Assembly (NCBI RefSeq): GCF_026913015.1
Contig: NZ_JAPTYD010000012.1
Span: 1-64,000, forward strand
Reading direction: 5' to 3'
DNA: 64,000 nt
Source: Paracoccus benzoatiresistens
GTDB lineage: Bacteria; Pseudomonadota; Alphaproteobacteria; Rhodobacterales; Rhodobacteraceae
The notes beneath the pieces were generated by a model. The model was not told the origin of the DNA. It saw only the letters and a program-made list of their open reading frames with translations, and did no database searches. Both the position numbers and the translations under genes were made by a program. Each line of letters opens with the position of its first letter. The first letter of the stretch is position 1. Positions 16,217 to 25,400 of this stretch are shown piece after piece.

Positions 16217-16510
16217 ATGTCGCAGCGTCTTTCCCTCAGCGCCACCATCCTCCTGGCCCTTGCCGTGGCCCTGGGCCTTTATTTCGCCTTCGCCGCCGTG
16301 CAGGGTCCGTCCGGCATCCTTCGCCGCATCCAGATCGAGTCCGAGACCGTCGAACTGTCCGTCCAGCGGGACAAGCTGAAATCCGAAGTGCAGGAGATGC
16401 AGAACCTGACCCGCCGGATGTCGGACGAATATCTGGACCTCGACCTGCTGGACGAACAGGCGCGAAAGGTCCTGGGCTTCACCCGCGCGGACGAGGTGAT
16501 CCTGCGCTGA
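16217..16510 (+). CDS. FtsB/DivIC-family septum formation initiator
   Basis: A 97-residue bitopic protein with an N-terminal membrane helix (LSATILLALAVALGLYFAF) followed by a coiled-coil stretch (IESETVELSVQRDKLKSEVQEM) and a short C-terminal region. This is the FtsB/DivIC layout of the divisome complex with FtsL and FtsQ. An in-frame ATG at 16184 would add 11 residues; neither start has a strong ribosome binding site, and 16217 puts the membrane helix at the usual distance. It lies directly upstream of the pdh operon. Confidence 0.8.
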   Translation: MSQRLSLSATILLALAVALGLYFAFAAVQGPSGILRRIQIESETVELSVQRDKLKSEVQEMQNLTRRMSDEYLDLDLLDEQARKVLGFTRADEVILR

Positions 16511-16557
16511 CGCCCGTCGCGTTCGCGGATTGCGCCCTTCCGGTTGATCGGTTACGG

Positions 16558-16577
16558 ATAGTTTAACGCTGAACTAT
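16558..16577. promoter_or_regulatory. Inverted repeat upstream of pdhA
   Basis: ATAGTT-N8-AACTAT, an interrupted palindrome 31-50 bases upstream of the pdhA ATG. Its position suits an operator for a dimeric regulator of the pdh operon. No regulator can be named from this. Confidence 0.35.
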
Positions 16578-16607
16578 TCTGACCGCGCTTTGAGGAGGAC
16601 CCCCCGC

Positions 16608-17657
16608 ATGGCCAGGAAGCCTGCCCCCGCAGCCGAGGCACAATCCCCCGATACACTGTCCAACGTCTCTCGGGACGAATTGCTGCAATATTACCGCGAC
16701 ATGCTGCTGATCCGCCGTTTCGAGGAAAAGGCAGGCCAGCTTTACGGCATGGGCCTGATCGGCGGCTTCTGCCACCTGTATATCGGCCAGGAGGCCGTCG
16801 TTGTGGGCCTGGAAGCGGCCACCAAGGAAGGCGACAAGCGCATCACCAGCTATCGCGATCATGGCCACATGCTGGCCTGCGGCATGTCCGCGCGCGGGGT
16901 GATGGCGGAACTGACCGGGCGCGAGGGGGGATACTCCAAGGGCAAGGGCGGCAGCATGCACATGTTCAGCCGCGAAAAGCACTTCTATGGCGGCCATGGC
17001 ATCGTCGCCGCACAGGTGCCGCTGGGCGCGGGCCTGGCCTTTGCCGACAAGTATCTGGGCAATGACAATGTGACCTTCGCCTATTTCGGCGATGGCGCGG
17101 CCAACCAGGGTCAGGTCTACGAGACCTACAACATGGCCGTGCTGTGGGAACTGCCGGTGATCTTCGTGATCGAGAACAACCAGTATGCCATGGGCACCTC
17201 GGTCAAGCGGTCCACGAAATCGACCACGCTGTTCGGTCGTGGCGAGGCGTTCGGCATCCCCGGTGAGCAGGTCGATGGCATGGACGTGCTGGCCGTGAAG
17301 GCCGCGGGCGAGAAGGCCGTGGCCCACTGCCGCGCGGGCAAGGGCCCCTATATCCTGGAAGTGATGACCTATCGCTATCGCGGCCACTCCATGTCGGACC
17401 CCGCCAAGTATCGGACGCGCGAGGAAGTGCAGAAGATGCGCGACGAACGCGACGCCATCGAGCATGTCCGCGAACTGCTGCTGCAGGGCAGCCACGCCAG
17501 CGAGGATGACCTGAAGGCCATCGACAAGGACATCAAGGACATCGTCAACGATTCGGCCGAGTTCGCCAAGGAAAGCCCGGAACCGGCGCTGGAAGAATTG
17601 TGGACCGACATTTACGCCGAAGACCTGCCCCAGGGCAGCGCCGAAGAAGTCGCCTGA
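16608..17657 (+). CDS. pdhA: Pyruvate dehydrogenase E1 component, alpha subunit
   Basis: Thiamine-diphosphate subunit of the pyruvate dehydrogenase complex (pyruvate to acetyl-CoA). The 349-residue product has the TPP/Mg motif running from GDGAANQG (about residue 161) to NN (about 190), and the phosphorylation-loop region YRGHSMSDP. The start at 16608 follows a strong GAGGAGG site (16592-16598); an upstream ATG at 16590 would precede it. That site is complementary to the CCUCCUC in the hairpin-array loops. The gene heads the operon pdhA-pdhB-pdhC with 12-15 base gaps. Confidence 0.97.
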   Translation: MARKPAPAAEAQSPDTLSNVSRDELLQYYRDMLLIRRFEEKAGQLYGMGLIGGFCHLYIGQEAVVVGLEAATKEGDKRITSYRDHGHMLACGMSARGVMAELTGREGGYSKGKGGSMHMFSREKHFYGGHGIVAAQVPLGAGLAFADKYLGNDNVTFAYFGDGAANQGQVYETYNMAVLWELPVIFVIENNQYAMGTSVKRSTKSTTLFGRGEAFGIPGEQVDGMDVLAVKAAGEKAVAHCRAGKGPYILEVMTYRYRGHSMSDPAKYRTREEVQKMRDERDAIEHVRELLLQGSHASEDDLKAIDKDIKDIVNDSAEFAKESPEPALEELWTDIYAEDLPQGSAEEVA

Positions 17658-17672
17658 GGGAGGGCTGAATTT

Positions 17673-19058
17673 ATGGCAACCGAAATCCTGATGCCCGCCC
17701 TGTCGCCGACCATGGAGGAAGGCACCCTGGCGAAATGGCTGAAGAAGGAAGGCGACGCGGTCAAATCCGGCGACATCATCGCCGAGATCGAGACCGACAA
17801 GGCCACGATGGAGTTCGAGGCGGTCGATGAGGGTATCCTCGGCAAGATCCTCGTGTCCGAAGGCTCGCAAGGGGTGAAGGTCAACACGCCCATCGCCGTC
17901 CTGGTCGAGGAAGGCGAATCCGCCGATGACGTGAAGGCCGCAAGCACGCCCGCGCAGGCGCAGGCGCCCTCGACCGCCGAAGGCCCGAACGAGCAGGGCC
18001 AGCCCGGCAAGTCCGCCGTGGAACAGGTCAAGACCCCCGAACCCGACCGCAGCCCCGACTGGCCGGAAGGCACCAGGATGAAGACCATGACCGTGCGGGA
18101 AGCCCTGCGCGAGGCCATGGCCGAGGAAATGGAACGCGACGAAACCGTCTTCCTGATGGGCGAGGAAGTCGGCGAGTACCAGGGCGCCTACAAGATCAGC
18201 CAGGGCCTTCTGGACAAGTTCGGCCCGCGCCGCGTCGTGGACACCCCGATCAGCGAGATCGGCTTCGCGGGCATCGGCACCGGCGCCGCGCTTGGCGGGC
18301 TGCGCCCCATCGTCGAGTTCATGACCTTCAACTTCGCCATGCAGGCGATGGACCACATCATCAACTCGGCCGCCAAGACGCTGTACATGTCGGGCGGCCA
18401 GATGGGCTGCCCCATCGTCTTCCGCGGCCCGAACGGCGCAGCCGCCCGCGTGGCGGCCCAGCACAGCCAGGATTACGCGGCATGGTATGCCTCGGTCCCC
18501 GGCCTGAAGGTGGTGATGCCCTATTCGGCGGCCGATGCGAAGGGCCTGATGAAGCAGGCGATCCGCGACCCGAACCCGGTCATCTTCCTGGAGAACGAGA
18601 TCCTCTATGGCCGCTCCTTCGAGGTGCCGGATCTGGAGGATTTCACCATCCCCTTCGGCAAGGCCCGCATCGCGCGCACCGGCAAGGACGTGACCATCAT
18701 CAGCTTCGGCATCGGCATGTCCCACGCCCTGGAAGCCGCCGACAAGCTGGCAGGCGATGGCATCGAGGCCGAGGTGATCGACCTGCGCACCCTGCGCCCC
18801 ATCGACTATGGCACCATCATCGGATCGGTGAAGAAGACCAACCGCTGCGTCACGGTCGAGGAAGGCTTCCCGGTGGGCTCCATCGGCAACCACCTGTCGG
18901 CCTATATCATGGAAAACGCCTTCGATTACCTGGATGCGCCCGTGATCAACTGCACCGGCAAGGACGTGCCCATGCCCTATGCGGCCAACCTTGAAAAGCA
19001 CGCCCTGATCACCGTCCCCGAAGTCGTCGAGGCGGTGAAGAAAGTCACCTACAGGTAA
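17673..19058 (+). CDS. pdhB: Pyruvate dehydrogenase E1 beta subunit with N-terminal lipoyl domain
   Basis: Beta half of E1. The 461-residue product is longer than a plain E1 beta (about 330) because it carries an N-terminal lipoyl domain (residues ~1-78, lipoyl-lysine K43 in ETDKATMEF) and an acidic/proline linker before the catalytic part, which starts about residue 130 ([18 protein letters not shown]). E1 beta motifs such as [11 protein letters not shown] and [19 protein letters not shown] follow. Lipoylated E1 beta is known in alphaproteobacteria. The lipoyl domain is almost identical to that of the adjacent pdhC product. Confidence 0.96.
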   Translation: MATEILMPALSPTMEEGTLAKWLKKEGDAVKSGDIIAEIETDKATMEFEAVDEGILGKILVSEGSQGVKVNTPIAVLVEEGESADDVKAASTPAQAQAPSTAEGPNEQGQPGKSAVEQVKTPEPDRSPDWPEGTRMKTMTVREALREAMAEEMERDETVFLMGEEVGEYQGAYKISQGLLDKFGPRRVVDTPISEIGFAGIGTGAALGGLRPIVEFMTFNFAMQAMDHIINSAAKTLYMSGGQMGCPIVFRGPNGAAARVAAQHSQDYAAWYASVPGLKVVMPYSAADAKGLMKQAIRDPNPVIFLENEILYGRSFEVPDLEDFTIPFGKARIARTGKDVTIISFGIGMSHALEAADKLAGDGIEAEVIDLRTLRPIDYGTIIGSVKKTNRCVTVEEGFPVGSIGNHLSAYIMENAFDYLDAPVINCTGKDVPMPYAANLEKHALITVPEVVEAVKKVTYR

Positions 19059-19070
19059 GGGGAACGCGTT

Positions 19071-20408
19071 ATGCCGACAGAAATCCTGATGCCCGCGCTG
19101 TCCCCCACCATGGAGGAAGGGACGCTTGCGAAATGGCTGGTGAAAGAGGGTGACGAAGTGAAATCCGGCGACATCATCGCCGAGATCGAGACGGACAAGG
19201 CCACGATGGAATTCGAGGCCGTCGATGAAGGCAAGATCGGCAAGATCCTGATTGCCGAGGGTTCGCAGGGCGTGAAGGTCAACACGCCCATCGCCGTGCT
19301 GCTGGAGGAAGGCGAGGATGCCTCGGCGGTCGCCAGTCCGGCACCTGCCAAGGCCGCACCCGCAGCCGAGGAAAAGGCCGCCGCCGAAAAAAGCTATGGC
19401 AGCCCCATCAACCCCCCGATTGCAGGCGATGCCGGATCGGCCCAACCGGCGCCCGCCAAGGCTGAACAAGGCAACCGCGTCTTCGCCTCGCCCCTTGCCC
19501 GCCGCATCGCGGCCGAAAAGGGCATCGACCTGACGGGCATCACCGGCACCGGCCCGCGTGGCCGGATCGTCAAGGCCGATGTCGAAAGCGCAAAACCGGG
19601 CGCAGCCAAGCCCGCGGCGGCGCCCGCTGCCGCACCGGCTGCGACGCCTGCCCCGGCACCCGCCGCGCAGGCGCCCAAGGCCCCCTCGGCCGATGCGATC
19701 CTCAGGATGTATGCGGACCGCGAGACGTCAGAGGTGCCGCTGGACGGCATGCGCCGCACCATCGCGGCGCGCCTGTCCGAGGCCAAGCAGACCATCCCGC
19801 ATTTCTACCTGCGCCGCTCGGCCAAGCTGGACGAGTTGATGAAGTTCCGCGCCATGCTGAACAAGCAGCTTGAATCGCGGGGCGTGAAGCTGTCGGTCAA
19901 CGACTTCATCATCAAGGCCTGCGCGCTTGCCCTGCAACAGGTGCCCGACGCCAACGCCGTCTGGGCGGGCGACCGGATCCTGAAGCTGAAGCCGTCGGAC
20001 GTGGCCGTGGCCGTCGCCATCGAAGGCGGGCTGTTCACCCCGGTCCTGAAGGACGCGCAGCAGAAGACGCTGTCGGCCCTGTCGGCCGAGATGAAGGATC
20101 TGGCCAGCCGCGCCAAGTCGAAGAAGCTCGCCCCCCACGAATACCAGGGCGGCAGCTTCGCGATCTCGAACCTCGGCATGTTCGGGATCGAGAACTTCGA
20201 CGCGGTCATCAACCCGCCCCATGGCGCGATTCTGGCAGTCGGCGCCGGCATCCAGACCCCCGTGGTGGAAAATGGCGAGGTCGTCGTCCGCAACGTCATG
20301 TCGATGACCCTGTCGGTGGATCACCGCGTCATCGACGGCGCGCTTGGCGCGCAGTTGCTGGAAGCCATCGTGAACCATCTGGAAAACCCGATGGGGATGC
20401 TGGCCTGA
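19071..20408 (+). CDS. pdhC: Dihydrolipoamide acetyltransferase (PDH E2)
   Basis: Forms the core of the pyruvate dehydrogenase complex and transfers the acetyl group to CoA. The 445-residue product has one lipoyl domain (K43), an alanine/proline-rich linker, the peripheral-subunit-binding domain ([15 protein letters not shown] through [11 protein letters not shown], about 143-175), a second Ala/Pro linker, and the catalytic domain ending in HRVIDG (H418 to G423), the active-site signature. It ends at a strong terminator, so E3 (lpd) is not in this operon. Confidence 0.97.
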   Translation: MPTEILMPALSPTMEEGTLAKWLVKEGDEVKSGDIIAEIETDKATMEFEAVDEGKIGKILIAEGSQGVKVNTPIAVLLEEGEDASAVASPAPAKAAPAAEEKAAAEKSYGSPINPPIAGDAGSAQPAPAKAEQGNRVFASPLARRIAAEKGIDLTGITGTGPRGRIVKADVESAKPGAAKPAAAPAAAPAATPAPAPAAQAPKAPSADAILRMYADRETSEVPLDGMRRTIAARLSEAKQTIPHFYLRRSAKLDELMKFRAMLNKQLESRGVKLSVNDFIIKACALALQQVPDANAVWAGDRILKLKPSDVAVAVAIEGGLFTPVLKDAQQKTLSALSAEMKDLASRAKSKKLAPHEYQGGSFAISNLGMFGIENFDAVINPPHGAILAVGAGIQTPVVENGEVVVRNVMSMTLSVDHRVIDGALGAQLLEAIVNHLENPMGMLA

Positions 20409-20427
20409 TCAGGTCGAAAGCATGAAG

Positions 20428-20456
20428 AAAGGGGCGCCACGCAAGCGCCCCTTTTT
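20428..20456 (+). terminator. Rho-independent terminator of the pdh operon
   Basis: AAAGGGGCGC (20428-20437) pairs perfectly with GCGCCCCTTT (20445-20454), 7-base loop, followed by further T residues, 20 bases after the pdhC stop. Confidence 0.92.
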
Positions 20457-20460
20457 CTTG

Positions 20461-20527
20461 TTCTTCTTCATGAAAATATCCTCGGGGGTCCGGGGGCAGA
20501 CAGCCCCCGGCTATCGCGGGACGCAGA
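20461..20527 (-). repeat. 3'-end repeat element, copy A
   Basis: Read on the minus strand, directly after the stop of the PfpI-type gene: TCTGCGTCCCGCGAT, a hairpin (CCGGGGG and CCCCCGG), GACCCCCG, then GGATATTTTCATGAAGAAGAA. A second copy follows ecm (33370-33440) and a degenerate third follows the RecD-like gene. The hairpin arms differ between A and B with compensatory changes. Confidence 0.75.
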
Positions 20528-21046
20528 TCAGGCCAGCGCTTCCTCGATGGCGCCCACAAAGGCGTCCAGATCGTCCGGGTTGCGGCTGGTGATGATGCCC
20601 CGGTCCACCACGACCTTTTCATCCACCACATCGGCGCCCGCATTCTTCATGTCGGTGCGTATGGAATCATAGCTGGTCAGCCGGCGGCCTTGCGCCAGAC
20701 CAGCCTCGGCCAGCAGCCAGGGCGCATGGCAGATCGCGGCCACGGGCTTTCCTGCCTCGGCAAAGCTGCGGATCAAGCCGATTGCGGTCTTGTCGGTCCG
20801 CAGGTTGTCGGGATTGATCACCCCGCCCGGCAGGACAAGCACGTCATAGCTGGCAGCATCAACCGCCGAAATGGCTTTGTCGGCGGTTACGGACTTGCCC
20901 CAGTCCTTCTTGTCCCACGCCTTGATCTCGCCCACCTCAGGCGCGGCGATCTCGACGTCGTGGCCGGCTTTCCTCAGCTTTTCCAGCGGCACGAACAGTT
21001 CGGACTGCTCGAACCCGTCCGAAGCCATGATCAGAACCTTTGCCAT
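20528..21046 (-). CDS. DJ-1/PfpI-family protein
   Basis: A 172-residue member of the class I glutamine-amidotransferase-like PfpI family, whose characterised members include proteases, glyoxalases and putative protein deglycases in stress defence. The nucleophile elbow is intact: AAICHAPW with C106 and H107, plus N-terminal acidic residues (E13, E16) of the ASDGFEQSEL motif. Full length. It stands alone and is convergent with the pdh operon. Which of the proposed activities applies cannot be told from sequence. Confidence 0.92.
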   Translation of the reverse strand: MAKVLIMASDGFEQSELFVPLEKLRKAGHDVEIAAPEVGEIKAWDKKDWGKSVTADKAISAVDAASYDVLVLPGGVINPDNLRTDKTAIGLIRSFAEAGKPVAAICHAPWLLAEAGLAQGRRLTSYDSIRTDMKNAGADVVDEKVVVDRGIITSRNPDDLDAFVGAIEEALA

Positions 21047-21103
21047 AAGTGGTCTCCTTTCGCATCAGCCCACCCAATGCGGCCCGTCCGGCGAAGTTCC
21101 GAC

Positions 21104-24100
21104 CTATTCTGCGGCCCCTTGCGGCCTGTTCACCCCGATCCGCCGTCTCAGCCAGCCGGTTAGCCGCCCCTGTCCCCCGTGGATCAGCGAGAACAGCGAG
21201 GGCACGAACAGCAGCGACAGCACGGTGGAAAGCAGCAGCCCCCCGATCACCGCGATGGCCATGGGCGCGCGGAACTCGCCCCCCTCGCCCGTCGCCAGCG
21301 CCGAGGGGATCATCCCCGCGCTCATCGCGATGGTGGTCATGACGATGGGGCGCGCGCGCTTGTGGACCGCGTCCAGGATCGCGTCGCGCTTGGTCACGCC
21401 TGTCTCGATGGCCGACACCGCGAATTCCACCAGCATGATCGAGTTCTTGGTGACGATCCCCATCAGCATCAGGAAACCGATCACCACCGCCATGCTGATC
21501 GAATGGCCGGTGACGAACAGCGCCAGGATCGCGCCGCCGATGGCAAGCGGCAGGGACAGCAGGATCGTTACGGGGGTGATGAAGTTGTGGAACAGCAGGA
21601 CCAGCACGACATAGACCAGCATCACCCCTGCGCCCATGGCGGTGCCGAAGGCGCCGAAGACCTCGCCCATGATCTCGGCATCGCCCGAGGGCTGGATGCG
21701 CGTGCCGGGGGGCATCTCGATCCGGGACTGCAGCTCGGCCACCTGGGCGCTGACGGGGCCCAGCAGCTGCCCGTCGGCAAGGTTGGCGCTCACCGTCGTC
21801 TGGAACTGGCGATCGTATCGCCCGATCTCGGTCGCGCCCGCCGACAGGCTGACCTCGGCCACCGTCCCCAGCGGAACCTGCCCCGAAGCCGAGTTGACCC
21901 GCAGGTTCTGCACCGTCACTAGGTCGGCGCGGGCATCGGCATCCAGCCGCACCACGATGGGGATCTGCTCGTCGCCCGCGTTGAACTTGGCCAGGTTCGA
22001 TTCGACATCCCCCAGCGTCGCCACCCTCAGCGTGGTCGCCATGTCGCTGGCGGACACGCCAAGCTGCGCCGCCACATCGGCACGGGGCGTGATCTGGATC
22101 TCGGGGCGCTGCAAACGCGCCGTGGTGGTCACGCTTTCCAGGGACGGCAGTTGCGACATGGCAGCCGCCAGGCGTTCGGCGGCAAGCGCCGCGCCATCCT
22201 CGGTTTCGCCCAGGACATTGATGGTCAGGTCGTTCTGGCCGTTCTCGTTCTGGAAGTTGATGCGCATGTCCGGCGTCCCGGACAGGCGCTCCTTCAGCTC
22301 CTCCTCCAGCACGAACTGGGACCGCTCGCGGGTTTCCTTCTTGCCATAGTTGATCATCACCCGCGCCTCGGTCACGTCGGAGCCGTCGCTGTAGACGAAA
22401 ACCGACTGCACCTCGGGCACCTCGTCGATTTGGGCGGACAGGCTGCGGGCGGCGTCTTCCGTGTCGTTGATGGTCGCGCCGGGGGGCAGCTCGACCTCGA
22501 TCTGGCTGCGGCCGACGTCGGATGCGGGGATGAACTCGGTGGGCAGCAAGGTCGCGGAATAGATCGATCCCGCGAAGATCCCCACCCCTGTCAGCAGCGT
22601 CAGCCCGCGATGGCGCAGGGTCCATCGCACGACCCGCATCAGGTTGCGCATCACGAAGCCGTCCTGCTGTTCGGTCCCGTGCACCGTGCCGCGCATCAGA
22701 TAGGCCGCCATCATCGGCGTGATGATCCGCGCCACCAGCAGCGAGAACAGGACTGAGACCGCGACCGTCAGCCCGAACTGCTTGAAATACTGCCCCGGGA
22801 TCCCGCCCATGAAGCTGACCGGCGCGAAGACCGCCACGATGGAAAAGCTGATCGCGATCACGGTCAGGCCGATCTCGTTGGCGGCCTCCTCGCTGGCCTC
22901 GTAGGGGGGGACGCCCATGCCGATATGGCGGACGATGTTCTCGATCTCCACGATGGCGTCGTCCACCAGGATGCCGGTGACCAGGGTGATGCCCAGCAGG
23001 CTGATGCCGTTCAGCGTGAAGCCCAGCCAGTGCATCACGAAGAAGGTCGGGATGATCGACAAGGGCAGCGCCACGGCGGCGACCAGCGTGGCGCGCCAGT
23101 TGCGCAGGAACAGGAAGACCACCACCACCGCAAGCGCCGCGCCTTCGTACAGTGTATGCATCGCGCTCTTGTAGCTGGCCTCGGTATAGGTGGTTGCATC
23201 GTCGATCAGGGTGATGCGGACATTCGGATGGCGTGCGGCGATCTGGTCCAGACGCTCTTTCGCCGCATTGCCCGCCCCCAGATCCGAGGCCCCGGTGGTG
23301 CGATAGATGCCGAAGGCCACGACCGGCTGGCCATCCAGCAGGGCAAAGCTGCGCTCCTCGGCCGGGCCGTCGAGGACGCGGCCCAGCTGGTCCAGCCGGA
23401 TCGTCCGGCCCTCGGCGATGCTGATCGGCGCGCCGGCAAGCTGTTCGACGCTGTCGGCCGCGCCCAGGGTGCGGATCGAATACTCGCGCCCCGCCAGATC
23501 GCCACGCCCCCCGCCCAGGTCGATGTTGCGCGCCCGAAGCTGGTTCGACACATCGGCCGCCGTCAGCCCGTGGGCCAGCAGGCGGTCGGGGTCCAGTTCG
23601 ACCTTGATCTCGCGCGCGGCCCCGCCGATGCGGCTGGTCTTGCCGACGCCGGGGACGGTGGACAGTTCTCGCCCGATCACGTCATCCACGAATTTCGACA
23701 GCGATTCGATGGACTGGGTCGGGTCGCTGACGGCATAGGTCAGGATCGGCATGCCCGTCACGTCCAGCCGCTGGACCAGGGGTTCGTTGATGCTTTCGGG
23801 CAATTGCTGGCGGACGTTCGAGACGGCGTCCTTGATGTCGTTGACGGCGCGGTCGCTGTTCGTCTCAAGCTCGAACTCGACCACGATCACGGCGGCGCTG
23901 TCAGTCGCGGTAGAGGTGATGTGGCGCACGCCGGTCACGGATGCGATGCTGTCCTCGACCGGCTGGATCACCTGGCTGGTCAGCTCGGACGGCGCCGCGC
24001 CGGGCTGGTTGATGGTCACCTGCACCAGCGGCAGGTCGATATTGGGCATCGCCGTGACCGGCAGTCGGTTGAAGCTGTAAAGCCCGACGATAAGAAGGAC

Positions 24101-24157
24101 CAGGAAGATGGCGACGGGCGGGACCGGATGGCGGATCGACAGGGTCGCGAAGTTCAT
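21104..24157 (-). CDS. RND-family efflux transporter (inner-membrane pump)
   Basis: A 1017-residue HAE1-type resistance-nodulation-division pump that exports hydrophobic compounds using the proton gradient. It has the N-terminal membrane helix with the SIRHPV start typical of the family, two large periplasmic loops and a central membrane bundle; GITLVTGILVDDAIVEIENIVRH lies in the proton-relay helix, and a matching second half ends at residue 1017. The ATG at 24157 overlaps the membrane-fusion-protein stop (ATGA); longer upstream frames are unsupported. No outer-membrane channel gene is nearby, so a TolC-like partner must be elsewhere. Substrate unknown. Confidence 0.94.
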   Translation of the reverse strand: MNFATLSIRHPVPPVAIFLVLLIVGLYSFNRLPVTAMPNIDLPLVQVTINQPGAAPSELTSQVIQPVEDSIASVTGVRHITSTATDSAAVIVVEFELETNSDRAVNDIKDAVSNVRQQLPESINEPLVQRLDVTGMPILTYAVSDPTQSIESLSKFVDDVIGRELSTVPGVGKTSRIGGAAREIKVELDPDRLLAHGLTAADVSNQLRARNIDLGGGRGDLAGREYSIRTLGAADSVEQLAGAPISIAEGRTIRLDQLGRVLDGPAEERSFALLDGQPVVAFGIYRTTGASDLGAGNAAKERLDQIAARHPNVRITLIDDATTYTEASYKSAMHTLYEGAALAVVVVFLFLRNWRATLVAAVALPLSIIPTFFVMHWLGFTLNGISLLGITLVTGILVDDAIVEIENIVRHIGMGVPPYEASEEAANEIGLTVIAISFSIVAVFAPVSFMGGIPGQYFKQFGLTVAVSVLFSLLVARIITPMMAAYLMRGTVHGTEQQDGFVMRNLMRVVRWTLRHRGLTLLTGVGIFAGSIYSATLLPTEFIPASDVGRSQIEVELPPGATINDTEDAARSLSAQIDEVPEVQSVFVYSDGSDVTEARVMINYGKKETRERSQFVLEEELKERLSGTPDMRINFQNENGQNDLTINVLGETEDGAALAAERLAAAMSQLPSLESVTTTARLQRPEIQITPRADVAAQLGVSASDMATTLRVATLGDVESNLAKFNAGDEQIPIVVRLDADARADLVTVQNLRVNSASGQVPLGTVAEVSLSAGATEIGRYDRQFQTTVSANLADGQLLGPVSAQVAELQSRIEMPPGTRIQPSGDAEIMGEVFGAFGTAMGAGVMLVYVVLVLLFHNFITPVTILLSLPLAIGGAILALFVTGHSISMAVVIGFLMLMGIVTKNSIMLVEFAVSAIETGVTKRDAILDAVHKRARPIVMTTIAMSAGMIPSALATGEGGEFRAPMAIAVIGGLLLSTVLSLLFVPSLFSLIHGGQGRLTGWLRRRIGVNRPQGAAE

Positions 24158-25323
24158 GGCCCCGCCCTTTCGGCGGCGACCGGACGCACCTGGTCGCCGG
24201 TTCGGAAGAACGCGCCGGACCGGGCGATGACGGCCTCGCCCAGGGCCAGGCCCTCGGTGATCTCGCGCCGGCCGTCCCACAGCAGCCCGGCGCGGACGGG
24301 GCGGCTTTCGACCGTGCCGTTCTTGACGACCTGCACGCGTTCGCCGGCGTCGTCCGCCAGCACGGCGCCGGCGGGAACTGTCACGGCCTGGCGCCGGTCC
24401 GTGATGACCCAGCCGCTGGCGAATTGCCCGGTCCTGACGCCGGCGGCCTTGTCAAGCGAGATCCGCATGAGGCCAAGCCGCGTCACCGGATCGACCGCGG
24501 CCGGAACCAGCCGCACCGATCCCGCCACCATGCCCGCGCCCGCCACGGTGATTTCGGCCGGGTCGCCGACCCTGAGGCTGCCCAGAGCCGTTTCGATCAC
24601 CTCGGCCGACACCTCGACCGCGCCATTGCCCAGCAGGGTGAACAGCGGATCCGTCACGGCCCCCGCCAGAGTGCCCAGTTCGGCAGTGCGCGCGACAACC
24701 ACGCCGTCGACAGGTGCGGTGATCTCGGCCCGCTCGAGGTTCAGCTCGGCGATGCGCCGCGCGGCCTGGGACTGCGCCAGGGCGGCCCGGGCCAGGGCCA
24801 GCCCGCCGGCGGCGGATGCGGCCTCCGCGCGGGCATTCGCCTCGGCTGCGATGGCATCGTCCAGCGCGGACTGCGAGGCGGTGCCGCCTTCGCGCAATTG
24901 CTGCACCCGCTGCAAGGTCGTCTGCGCCTGCGTCAGCGAGGCCTCGGCGCTGTCGATGGTGCTTTGCGCCTGTCCGACGACCGCCTCGGCGCGCAGGTAT
25001 TCCGAGCGGGCCTGTTCCAGCAGCACCGACAGCTCTTCCGTGGACAGCCGTGCCAGAACCTGCCCCTTGGTGACGCTATCGCCCGCCTCCACCAGGATCT
25101 CGGTGATCTCATGGCCCGAGACTTGCGGAAAGACCTGCACTTCCTGCCGGGCGACGATGGTGCCCGAAATCGGGACACGGGCCTGGACCTCGGACCGGGC
25201 GGCGACCTCGACGGTGACGGATGGCACGGTGCGGGCGGGCGCCTCTGACGCGGTCGCGGGTTCGTTGGCCCATGCGGCCAGCGGCAATCCGAATCCGACA
25301 AGAAGGGCGAAAAGAAAGCGCAT
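24154..25323 (-). CDS. RND efflux periplasmic adaptor (membrane fusion protein)
   Basis: Adaptor that links the RND pump to an outer-membrane channel. The 389-residue product begins with a signal peptide (MRFLFALLVGFGLPLAAWA), then the barrel-sandwich half GTIVARQEVQVFPQVSGHEI, a long alanine-rich coiled-coil hairpin (about residues 95-170), and the second sandwich half AEITAPVDGVVVARTAELG. Alternative upstream starts (25338, 25365) would bury the signal peptide. It is followed by the pump gene with a 4-base overlap. Confidence 0.92.
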   Translation of the reverse strand: MRFLFALLVGFGLPLAAWANEPATASEAPARTVPSVTVEVAARSEVQARVPISGTIVARQEVQVFPQVSGHEITEILVEAGDSVTKGQVLARLSTEELSVLLEQARSEYLRAEAVVGQAQSTIDSAEASLTQAQTTLQRVQQLREGGTASQSALDDAIAAEANARAEAASAAGGLALARAALAQSQAARRIAELNLERAEITAPVDGVVVARTAELGTLAGAVTDPLFTLLGNGAVEVSAEVIETALGSLRVGDPAEITVAGAGMVAGSVRLVPAAVDPVTRLGLMRISLDKAAGVRTGQFASGWVITDRRQAVTVPAGAVLADDAGERVQVVKNGTVESRPVRAGLLWDGRREITEGLALGEAVIARSGAFFRTGDQVRPVAAERAGP

Positions 25324-25400
25324 GTACCAGCCTGCCATGATGACTTGTCGGCAACATAGGCGCACAAGCCTGCGGCAACAACGCGCGCGTGAGGCGCTGC

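Noticed and set aside
16563..19469. A 968-codon open frame on the minus strand across the pdh operon
   Set aside because: It is antisense to three well-supported genes, and its Gly/His/Arg-rich composition is what a GC-rich codon pattern gives in the opposite frame. No ribosome binding site or family match.
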